A DNA stretch of 9,677 nt, from assembly GCA_902772795.1 (NCBI GenBank), contig CACYBZ010000422.1, positions 1 to 9,677 of the forward strand, written 5' to 3'. Position numbers and translations under genes: made by a program. Each line of letters starts with the position of its first letter. Within the stretch, counting starts at the first letter, position 1. Below the pieces are notes generated by a model. The model was not told the DNA's origin. It did not search any database and saw only the letters and a program-made list of their open reading frames with translations. Shown piece after piece: positions 1 through 5,287 of this stretch. Source of the stretch: an uncultured Ruminococcus sp. Lineage in GTDB: Bacteria > Bacillota > Clostridia > Oscillospirales > Acutalibacteraceae.

Positions 1-88
1 AGTTTTTTGTCCACTTTTTTTCAAAAAAGTGGGCAGGGTCAAGGGGCGGCAGCCCCTTGTGGGATTTTTAAGGGCGAAGCCCTTAAAC
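1..88. repeat. Triple stem-loop intergenic repeat block downstream of the ABC permease
   Basis: Three back-to-back inverted repeats are seen. Positions 11-20 pair with 23-32 (CCACTTTTTT / AAAAAAGTGG). Positions 40-47 pair with 52-59 (CAAGGGGC / GCCCCTTG, loop GGCA). Positions 67-75 pair with 79-87 (TTTAAGGGC / GCCCTTAAA, loop GAA). The block starts 3 bp after the permease stop codon. None of the stems is followed by a clean T-run on the minus strand, so it is not a textbook terminator for the importer operon, though the GC-rich stems could still stop or protect the transcript. The layout resembles dispersed repeats I recall from Ruminococcus-type genomes. That family assignment is from memory and cannot be tested with one copy. 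The block may continue past the window edge. Confidence 0.6.
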
Positions 89-90
89 TT

Positions 91-1011
91 CTATACCTTC
101 CAGCGAAGCAGGAATTTCTGTATCCTGTTGAATATGAACGAAATGAAAACAATCACAATTCCGACAACTATCAGACCGACTATCGTTCTTGTATAATCAC
201 CGAAATCGGAATAATTCTTTATGTAATAACCAAGACCGCTTTGTGCCCCAATCATTTCAGCCGAAGTCAACAGTACAAACGATACCGTTAATCCCTGATT
301 GCAACCTATGAATATCTGTTGCAATGATGCAGGTAGCATAATGGAAAACAACATTGTCAATCGGCTGACATTCAGCACCTTTGCGGAATCTATGGTTTTT
401 TTCTCTACATTCATTACACCGCTCATCGTTCCCCCCAGAACAGGCCAGAAAGTCGCCAGAAAAATAACGAACACCGACACAGAACGGAAAGTCGGCAGCA
501 ACGCAATGCCATAGGGTATATAGACAATCGGTGGTATAGCACCGAGAAATTTTGAAATATAAGTTGCTGCACTGCCAAGTCTGGCACTCCAGCCAAGAAA
601 AAGTCCCAACGGAACAGCAATGGCTATTCCCAACAAGTACCCCTGCAAGATAATACCGATAGAACTTTGAATATTGACAAATATTTTTTCATAGTCGCCG
701 ACAGCCTGCCAGAACACCTTTCCCGGTGGCGGAAACAGTGCAGGCTTGAGCAAGTTGAATTTTGCCGTTGTCAGTACCCATACTGTCAGAAGTCCATAAA
801 TAAAGGTCACGATGTCCGCAAACAGATTCAGACCGACAGACTTTTTGATAAGTGCCGAAAAAATCAGCGTCAGCACTTCAACCCCCACAACAAACCATAT
901 GGCATAACTGCTGTAAGTTTCTCCTGAAAGTTTGTCGGGAATGAACTGTATCAGCAAAAACACAATAAACAGTGCGTGTACCACTCTGCAATATCTCTGT
1001 TTTACTGTCAT
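91..1011 (-). CDS. ABC transporter permease, SsuC/TauC/NrtB type
   Basis: This is the 306-residue inner-membrane channel subunit of a NitT/TauT-type importer. Hydrophobic segments lie at about residues 11-27, 36-54, 62-81, 117-140, 160-196, 238-256 and 274-296. The cytoplasmic EAA-type coupling loop that docks on the ATPase is at about 203-236 (KKTIDSAKVLN...MLPASLQQIF). The first ~85 residues carry extra hydrophobic segments, making it longer than the roughly 250-270 residues common for SsuC/TauC; the core starts near the FPPPGKVF stretch (93-100). The start is well supported: AGGAGGT at 1021-1027 lies 9 nt upstream, and the ATG shares one base with the ATPase stop (TAATG), indicating translational coupling. 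It is the last gene of the importer operon. The family is secure. The substrate is not readable from this subunit, and a sulfur compound is inferred from the neighbourhood. Confidence 0.9.
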   Translation of the reverse strand: MTVKQRYCRVVHALFIVFLLIQFIPDKLSGETYSSYAIWFVVGVEVLTLIFSALIKKSVGLNLFADIVTFIYGLLTVWVLTTAKFNLLKPALFPPPGKVFWQAVGDYEKIFVNIQSSIGIILQGYLLGIAIAVPLGLFLGWSARLGSAATYISKFLGAIPPIVYIPYGIALLPTFRSVSVFVIFLATFWPVLGGTMSGVMNVEKKTIDSAKVLNVSRLTMLFSIMLPASLQQIFIGCNQGLTVSFVLLTSAEMIGAQSGLGYYIKNYSDFGDYTRTIVGLIVVGIVIVFISFIFNRIQKFLLRWKV

Positions 1012-1832
1012 TACAGCACTACCTCCTCGCCACCAATCTTTCCGGCAATATCACTATAAAACAAAGCCAGCAACTTATTTCTGAACTTGTTGTATTCCTT
1101 TGTCTGCACAAGATTTGCACGGTTTCTCGGACGGGCAAAAGGAACTTCAATCTCCCGATAGACCCTTCCCGGATTTGCTGTCATCATAACGATTTTATCA
1201 GAAAGCAGAATTGCCTCATCAATATCGTGAGTGACAAATACAACGGTTTTTCTTGCCTTAGTACCATCACCCTCCCACAATTCCAGCAGAAGTTCCTGTA
1301 AAATCGTGCGGTTTTTGGCATCAATAGCTCCAAACGGTTCGTCCATCAGCAGAATATCCGTATCCATCGCCAAAGCTCTTGCAATGGCTACCCTTTGCTG
1401 CATACCTCCTGAAAGCTGTGAGGGATATTTATTTCTGAACTGCTCCAGACCGACTTTACCAAGAAACTCATCTGCGATTTTCAACCGTTCTGCACGGCTG
1501 ACACCTTTATAAACCTGTTTGATACCAAAGGCAACATTCTTTCTTGCCGTCATCCACGGAAACAACGAATAGTGCTGAAACACAACACCACGATTCGTTC
1601 CTGTTCCCCGTATGGGTTCACCATCAATCAGAATTTTCCCGTCTGTCGGTGTGTTGATACCCTCCAGAATACTAAGCAATGTACTTTTGCCACATCCGCT
1701 GGAGCCAATCACACTGACAAACTCTCCCTCTTCAATGGAAAAGCTGACATCTTTCAGTGCCGTAAAGCTTTTTTTCTTTTCGGTATAATCTACTGTCAGA
1801 TTTTTGATTTCTATTTTACTCATTATCATCAT
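1011..1832 (-). CDS. ABC transporter ATP-binding protein, SsuB/TauB/NrtD type
   Basis: This is the cytoplasmic ATPase that powers the importer. All nucleotide-binding motifs are intact: Walker A GSSGCGKST (43-51), Q-loop Gln in VVFQHYSLFPW (Gln86), signature LSGGMQQR (140-147), Walker B ILLMDEPFGAID (160-171) and H-loop His in VFVTHDIDEA (His202). The FPWMTARKNV and DEPFGAID wording is typical of the nitrate/sulfonate/taurine subfamily. The length (273 residues) is normal. Three in-frame ATGs lie close together (1832, 1829, 1823). None has a strong ribosome binding site: a GGAG lies 11 nt before the first and an AGAG 9 nt before the third, so the start is uncertain by up to three residues. 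A 33-bp gap containing a hairpin separates it from the binding-protein gene upstream. It overlaps the permease gene downstream by one base. Confidence 0.93.
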   Translation of the reverse strand: MMIMSKIEIKNLTVDYTEKKKSFTALKDVSFSIEEGEFVSVIGSSGCGKSTLLSILEGINTPTDGKILIDGEPIRGTGTNRGVVFQHYSLFPWMTARKNVAFGIKQVYKGVSRAERLKIADEFLGKVGLEQFRNKYPSQLSGGMQQRVAIARALAMDTDILLMDEPFGAIDAKNRTILQELLLELWEGDGTKARKTVVFVTHDIDEAILLSDKIVMMTANPGRVYREIEVPFARPRNRANLVQTKEYNKFRNKLLALFYSDIAGKIGGEEVVL

Positions 1833-1844
1833 CTCTGCTTTTAC

Positions 1845-1864
1845 TCCGACAAATGGGTGTCGGA
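1845..1864 (-). other. Intercistronic hairpin between binding-protein and ATPase genes
   Basis: A perfect 7-bp inverted repeat (TCCGACA at 1845-1851, TGTCGGA at 1858-1864, 6-nt loop) begins one base after the binding-protein stop codon and ends 12 bp before the ATPase start. No T-run follows, so it is unlikely to be a terminator. Hairpins in this position are known in importer operons (for example malE-malF) to shield the binding-protein message from 3' exonucleases, giving excess binding protein over the membrane subunits. That role is inferred here. Confidence 0.55.
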
Positions 1865-1865
1865 A

Positions 1866-2984
1866 TTATTCAAATTCGTCAAAGTGTTTCTTCAACTGGA
1901 TATAAATCTTATCATCGGGATTTTCCTGAATCAGACTTTCCAGTGCCTCTTTGTAAATATCGGTGTTATAAAGCTTGTCAATATCGTAATCTTCAGTATA
2001 GCCAAGCTCAACGATAGATTTTTTCAGTGCCACAGTACCCTGCTTATCAGGGTCGGGAACAGATGTACCGTATCCGCCATAAACTTCTGTTTTGATTAAT
2101 GCCTCATCAATATCAATATACTTTTTGACATCTTTTACCGTCTGCTCCTGATTTTCCTGTGTGAATTGATAAGCCTTTATCAATGCTCTTTCAAAAGCCT
2201 TATAAGCATTCGGATATTTGCTCAAAGCCGCAGTAGAGGCTACCTGACGGCAGCAAGGCTGATTTTCAAGGAGCGGTTCTTCCGAACAACGGTAAACTAT
2301 CTTATAACCCTGACTTTCGGCAAGAGAAGTATAAGGCGAATATGCTGAAACAGCATCAATCGAGTCATTCTGAAGGGCATTGTAGGCATCTTTCTGGCTG
2401 TCAAAATAGACAATGTTCACCTTGTCTGCTCCCTTACCGATAGCAATTCCTTTATCTTTCAACAATATCTGTAATTCGGCATCTTGTACACTGTTTTTGA
2501 CAGAAGCAACATTTCTTCCCTTGAGAATGGAAACGTCCCACTTTTTCAGCCCTTTCACAAACTCAGGTTTGATAACATAACCGTGTCCGTTGGTCATTGC
2601 ACCACCGAAAATTGTCAGGTCGTGTCCCTGACTTTGGAAAGTAATAGACGGTACAGAACCAATAAACGCTACATCAAGCTTATCGGATTCCAATCCCGTT
2701 GAAAGCTCCGCTGCCGAAGAAAACAGAGTGAGTGTTACATTCAATCCTTCTTCTTCAAAATAACCTTCTTCCTTGGCAACAAATCCTAAAAGATGTGCAG
2801 TTGAATTAAGATGTCCTAAATTAAAATTTGTTTTTTCCAATGCTCCTGCCGCTGATGATGTATCAGCCGAAGCGTTTGAAGATGAAGTACCTGATGTATT
2901 GTTTTCTGCTGTATTATTACAGCCTGCCAAAGCTGTTACTATGAGTGTAGCTGCCAGAAGTGCAGCAGTAAATTTTCTGTTCAT
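1866..2984 (-). CDS. ABC transporter substrate-binding lipoprotein, SsuA/TauA/NrtA type
   Basis: This is the extracytoplasmic solute-binding protein of the importer, tethered to the membrane by a lipid. The start at 2984 is chosen because AGGA sits 8 nt upstream; an in-frame ATG at 3008 has no ribosome binding site and would spoil the signal peptide. The protein has 372 residues. The signal peptide has a lipobox (LAGC, modified Cys22), followed by a Ser/Thr/Asn/Ala-rich linker (23-50). The mature domain begins near residue 53 with NFNLGHLNSTAHLLGFVAKE and EEGYFEEEGLNVTL, typical of the NMT1/THI5-like and NitT/TauT binding-protein families. Cys233 and the pair Cys244-Cys245 (NQPCCRQ) are notable, as Cys is rare in exported proteins. 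The pair could be a disulfide or ligand-site feature; I recall similar P-C-C motifs in this superfamily. The substrate is unknown. Sulfonate, taurine or another organosulfur compound is inferred from context. A thiamine- or flavin-precursor role is not excluded. Confidence 0.88.
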   Translation of the reverse strand: MNRKFTAALLAATLIVTALAGCNNTAENNTSGTSSSNASADTSSAAGALEKTNFNLGHLNSTAHLLGFVAKEEGYFEEEGLNVTLTLFSSAAELSTGLESDKLDVAFIGSVPSITFQSQGHDLTIFGGAMTNGHGYVIKPEFVKGLKKWDVSILKGRNVASVKNSVQDAELQILLKDKGIAIGKGADKVNIVYFDSQKDAYNALQNDSIDAVSAYSPYTSLAESQGYKIVYRCSEEPLLENQPCCRQVASTAALSKYPNAYKAFERALIKAYQFTQENQEQTVKDVKKYIDIDEALIKTEVYGGYGTSVPDPDKQGTVALKKSIVELGYTEDYDIDKLYNTDIYKEALESLIQENPDDKIYIQLKKHFDEFE

Positions 2985-3026
2985 TTGGATTATCCTTTCC
3001 CTTTTCAAAAATAGTCAATTCGATTT

Positions 3027-3278
3027 TCAATCACCGCAACAATCGGGTATATCAGAGGTTTCAGATGATTTTTCTTTACAACAGTCAGGTTTTTCGCTTT
3101 CATGCTTGCTTTCACTGTGACAACAGCTTTTCTCAGATGTTTCTTCCTTATGCAATACAGCAGCTACTGTGGAAGATGTGGGTTCTTCTTCGGAATTTTC
3201 CGCTGAACCTGTACAGCCTGCAAAAACAGTCATACTCAAAGTGGTCACAAGCAATAATACTGTTATTTTGTGTTTCAT
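3027..3278 (-). CDS. Small Cys-pair-rich lipoprotein, unknown function
   Basis: I do not recognise a family. The 83-residue product starts at the ATG at 3278, which has a GGAAAGGA ribosome binding site 8 nt upstream; an ATG at 3317 lies beside the terminator and would bury the signal peptide. A hydrophobic signal ends in a lipobox (TVFAGC), followed by an acidic Ser/Glu/Thr-rich stretch. The C-terminal half is hydrophilic and carries three Cys-Cys pairs, in EKSCCHSESKH, KPDCCKEK and IPDCCGD, with nearby His. Such a surface tail could bind a metal or a thiol, or form disulfides. No enzyme motif is visible. It is the first gene of the importer operon, 42 bp before the binding-protein gene and directly downstream of the attenuator. 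Possible roles include an accessory receptor for a cystine-like or metal-thiol ligand, a redox partner for the binding protein's Cys pair, or a Cys-dependent translation sensor. These are guesses. Confidence 0.72.
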   Translation of the reverse strand: MKHKITVLLLVTTLSMTVFAGCTGSAENSEEEPTSSTVAAVLHKEETSEKSCCHSESKHESEKPDCCKEKSSETSDIPDCCGD

Positions 3279-3325
3279 AATACTTTTCCTTTCCTCAATG
3301 AAATGGGACAACAACAAAAAGGCAT

Positions 3326-3358
3326 AAAAAAAGGAAAGTCATCGGCTGACTTTCCTTT
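3326..3358 (-). terminator. Intrinsic terminator (attenuator) before the ABC importer operon
   Basis: On the minus strand AAAGGAAAGTCA (3358-3347) and TGACTTTCCTTT (3341-3330) form a perfect 12-bp stem with a 5-nt loop (GCCGA), followed by a T-run (7 T at 3332-3326). This is a strong rho-independent terminator. It lies between the promoter and the first importer gene, 19 bp after the stop codon of the short Cys/Met-rich ORF and 47 bp before the lipoprotein start. A terminator in that place makes sense as a conditional one. Confidence 0.9.
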
Positions 3359-3392
3359 GAAACGCAGAATAACCCCGTCACATTCGGAAAGC
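3349..3392 (-). promoter_or_regulatory. Possible antiterminator pairing for the importer attenuator
   Basis: GCTTTCC (3392-3386, codons 30-32 of the short ORF) is complementary to GGAAAGT (3355-3349) in the 5' arm of the terminator: seven pairs, one of them G-U. A further four pairs, GAAT (3385-3382) with ATTC (3370-3367), could stack inside it. Formation would break the terminator stem. It lies downstream of the Cys codons at 10, 14, 16 and 24, so a ribosome stalled there would leave it free, but a ribosome stalled on Cys28-Cys29 would cover it. It is shorter than the terminator stem, so this element is less certain than its counterpart at 8800-8860. Confidence 0.45.
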
Positions 3393-3479
3393 ACAGCAAG
3401 CCTTAACGCAGAAAACTGTTCTCTGCATCATACACATACAGACATTCATACATATGATTTTTTCCGTCGTGGGTGTCAT
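3378..3479 (-). CDS. Cys/Met-rich leader peptide of the ABC importer operon
   Basis: This short ORF encodes 33 residues and starts with an excellent ribosome binding site: GGAAAGGAG at 3488-3496, 8 nt before the ATG. The peptide begins MTPTTEKIICMNVCMCMM and ends in VFCVKACCAFRM. It has Cys at 10, 14, 16, 24, 28 and 29 and six Met, so over a third of it is sulfur amino acids. The start lies about 25 nt after the predicted transcription start, and the stop is 19 bp before a strong terminator. This is the arrangement of a leader-peptide attenuator: low charged Cys-tRNA (or Met-tRNA) would stall the ribosome and alter RNA folding so that the importer operon is transcribed. The peptide itself probably has no other job. 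Cys-rich upstream ORFs acting as attenuators are known from mycobacteria; I know of none described in this bacterial group. The ORF, ribosome binding site and terminator are read directly; the mechanism is inferred. Confidence 0.82.
   Translation of the reverse strand: MTPTTEKIICMNVCMCMMQRTVFCVKACCAFRM
3408..3426 (-). other. Hairpin inside leader ORF 1 (pause or 1:2-type stem)
   Basis: GCAGAGAA (3426-3419) can pair with TTTTCTGC (3415-3408) as an 8-bp stem with one G-U and a 3-nt loop. It sits between the first Cys/Met cluster (codons 10-18) and Cys24, where attenuators often carry a transcription-pausing hairpin. The motif TTCTGCGTT occurs again at 3369-3361, so the left arm has a second possible partner closer to the terminator. 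Confidence 0.45.
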
Positions 3480-3510
3480 AGTGTTTACTCCTTTCCGTTT
3501 CAGTGTGCTT

Positions 3511-3539
3511 ATTATATCATTGGTAAATGCGTTTGTCTA
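3511..3539 (-). promoter_or_regulatory. Sigma-70 promoter of the ABC importer operon
   Basis: On the minus strand TAGACA (3539-3534; one mismatch to TTGACA) is separated by exactly 17 bp from a perfect TATAAT (3516-3511). A TG one base upstream of the -10 makes it an extended -10 (TGATATAAT). The expected start is the A at about 3504, giving a leader of roughly 225 nt before the lipoprotein gene and about 25 nt before the short leader ORF. Confidence 0.85.
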
Positions 3540-3544
3540 ATATC

Positions 3545-3577
3545 CTATAAATATACTAGGTAATAGGCTGAGCCTAT
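3545..3577. promoter_or_regulatory. Two LysR-type (T-N11-A) dyads upstream of the importer promoter
   Basis: ATAGGCTGAGCCTAT (3563-3577) is a perfect 7-bp dyad with a one-base centre and fits the LysR-family T-N11-A rule. It is centred at about -66 from the predicted start. A weaker T-N11-A box, CTATAAATATACTAG (3545-3559), is centred at about -48. A strong dyad near -65 plus a weaker site nearer the -35 is the usual layout of a LysR-regulator-activated promoter. The -66 dyad overlaps the stop codon of the amidohydrolase gene. The LysR gene at 4346-5278 is the obvious candidate regulator. The link is inferred. Confidence 0.6.
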
Positions 3578-4359
3578 AAGTCTTTCAATATACCAAGAGC
3601 ATTTTGAAAAGCAATCTTTTCATATTCAGCAGTGGTCAAATCAAGACGGTTAAAACGATATACTTCTTCTTGCGGATTCCACAAAGGAAAATCCGTTCCG
3701 AAAAGTATTCTTTCCGCACCATAGCCACGAATATATCTGGTTACCTGTTCCGCAGCAAGAAACATCATTGTACTGGATATATCCAAAAAACAGTCTGTGT
3801 TTCTGAGCAGTTCAAAGGCTTCGTCAAAAAGCGACCAGCCCCCAAGATGTGCTGCAATGACTTGCAGACGGGGAAAATCCTGCATGACTTTTTTCAGACG
3901 GCGAGGGTGCGAATAATCAAAACGCTTATCCCCACAGTGAATAAGCACAGGAATTTTCCCCTGAATATAGTCAAACACCTCGTACAGACGGCGGTCGTCT
4001 GTATTGAACTGCTGGGTGTCAGGGTGCAGCTTTATTCCGAGTAAACCTGCCTCCAGAATAAAATGGACTTCTTCCATTACATTGATATCATCAGGGTGAA
4101 TTGTTCCGAAACCATAAAATTCCTTGTGGGTGTCTATCTGCTCCAGAATAAACTGATTACTATGCCGTACCTGGTCAGGCTTCGTGGCAACAGGCAGCAA
4201 TACAAAATGTGAAATGCCTGCATCTTTACCCACTGACAACAATGCTTCTGCGGTACCGTTATAGGCAGGCGTAATATGATAAAAGCTACCTGTTGCCAGT
4301 GTAGCTTTTTCTGCAATCCTGTTCGGATAGATATGGGCGTGAAAGTCAATAATTTCCAT
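3574..4359 (-). CDS. Amidohydrolase-family (amidohydrolase 2 / ACMSD-like) metal-dependent hydrolase
   Basis: The 261-residue TIM-barrel metal-dependent hydrolase shows the expected metal ligands and signatures in order: DFHAH (His7, His9), GIKLHPD (Lys110, His112), VLIHCGD (His141), IAAHLGG (His171) and FGTDFP (Asp223). This pattern fits the amidohydrolase 2 superfamily, whose members hydrolyse C-N bonds or decarboxylate. The substrate cannot be read from the sequence. The start is chosen by AGGAG at 4366-4370, 6 nt upstream. The ORF overlaps the end of the LysR gene by 14 nt, so the two are surely co-transcribed and probably translationally coupled. It is the last gene of the luxS operon string; the next operon's LysR-type dyad overlaps its stop. 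A role in releasing a sulfur- or amino-containing product from an imported compound would fit the context but is unproven. Confidence 0.8.
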   Translation of the reverse strand: MEIIDFHAHIYPNRIAEKATLATGSFYHITPAYNGTAEALLSVGKDAGISHFVLLPVATKPDQVRHSNQFILEQIDTHKEFYGFGTIHPDDINVMEEVHFILEAGLLGIKLHPDTQQFNTDDRRLYEVFDYIQGKIPVLIHCGDKRFDYSHPRRLKKVMQDFPRLQVIAAHLGGWSLFDEAFELLRNTDCFLDISSTMMFLAAEQVTRYIRGYGAERILFGTDFPLWNPQEEVYRFNRLDLTTAEYEKIAFQNALGILKDL

Positions 4360-5278
4360 CTTCTGCTCCTAAATATTTTTTCAACTCTTCAATATACATT
4401 TTGCCGACATGGCTGAGATGAATATTCTTTTTCGTAATATAGCCTATTTTCATTTTACTGCCTGGGTGTTCGCTGTCGGGTTCGTAGGGAACCGCTGTAA
4501 AATCACTGCCGTTGAGTTCTTCACAGATAATGCCCGAACAAAGTGTATAACCGTTCAGTCCTACCATCAGATTGAGCATAGTCGCACGGTCAGTTGCCTT
4601 GATAGTGCGTGGATAATGATTATTGCTGAGTATTTCCTCGTCAAAATACATAGAACCGCTTCCGCCCTGCTCAAAAGACAAACTTGGATATTCAATCAGC
4701 TCATCAAAACGGATACTTTTATTTTTCGCCAGAGGATGTCCCTTCCATAAGTAAACATAAGCATCACAGGTGATAAGTTCGTGAAATTCAAGTTTGTTGG
4801 TACGCATCAGCTTTGTCAGCAACGGCGTATTAAAATCGCTCAGGTACAGAATACCAATTTCACTCTGTAGGGTGCTGACATCATCTATTACTTTTTGCGT
4901 ACGTACTTCACGCAGAGCAAATTCATATTCATCGGTACTGAGCTTTTTCACCAGTTCCACAAAGCTTTTGACGGCAAAGGAATAGTGCTGTGTGGAAACA
5001 GCAAATTTCTTTTTTAATGTACCTGCCTCTCCGTATCGGTCAAGGATTGTTTCATATTGACGGTACAGTTCACGGGCATAGGAAATAAATTCTGAACCGT
5101 CACTTGTCAGCGTGACCCCTTTTCCGCTTCGGTGAAATATGATAATTCCCAGTTCCTTTTCAAGCTCCCTTATCGATTCTGTCAGGGACGGCTGAGAAAC
5201 ATAAAGCACCTCACTTGCCTTATTGAAAGAGCCTTGTTCTGATATGGTAACGGCATAATGTATTTGTTGTAATGTCAT
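4346..5278 (-). CDS. LysR-family transcriptional regulator
   Basis: The 310-residue protein has the LysR-type layout: an N-terminal winged helix-turn-helix (residues 1-60, with GSFNKASEVLYVSQPSLTESI and RELEKELGIIIFHRSGKGV), a linker helix (about 61-88) and a C-terminal periplasmic-binding-protein-like co-inducer domain (about 90-300). An AAGGG lies 6 nt before the ATG. The gene starts 9 bp after mccA and overlaps the amidohydrolase, so it belongs to the methyltransferase-luxS-mccBA string. Family members in such settings (CysB, CmbR, YtlI) sense O-acetylserine-type metabolites and activate sulfur assimilation genes; that effector is only an analogy here. Two T-N11-A dyads stand upstream of the importer promoter, the likeliest target. 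If so, the luxS operon would control the importer by making its activator. Confidence 0.9.
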   Translation of the reverse strand: MTLQQIHYAVTISEQGSFNKASEVLYVSQPSLTESIRELEKELGIIIFHRSGKGVTLTSDGSEFISYARELYRQYETILDRYGEAGTLKKKFAVSTQHYSFAVKSFVELVKKLSTDEYEFALREVRTQKVIDDVSTLQSEIGILYLSDFNTPLLTKLMRTNKLEFHELITCDAYVYLWKGHPLAKNKSIRFDELIEYPSLSFEQGGSGSMYFDEEILSNNHYPRTIKATDRATMLNLMVGLNGYTLCSGIICEELNGSDFTAVPYEPDSEHPGSKMKIGYITKKNIHLSHVGKMYIEELKKYLGAEDGNY

Positions 5279-5287
5279 AGTACACCC

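Noticed and set aside
1572..2099. 175-residue plus-strand ORF
   Set aside because: It lies antisense to the ATPase and binding-protein genes, has no recognisable motifs, and is a shadow of the coding strand.
2985..3008. Upstream ATG for the substrate-binding protein
   Set aside because: No ribosome binding site precedes it, and the charged extension (MKRERIIQ) is unnecessary because the ATG at 2984 gives a normal lipoprotein signal with an AGGA 8 nt upstream.
3278..3573. T-box, S-box (SAM) or other known sulfur riboswitch in the importer leader
   Set aside because: No T-box AGGGTGGNACCGCG-like sequence and no S-box core motifs are seen on the minus strand. The region is instead taken up by a promoter, a well-initiated short ORF and a terminator.
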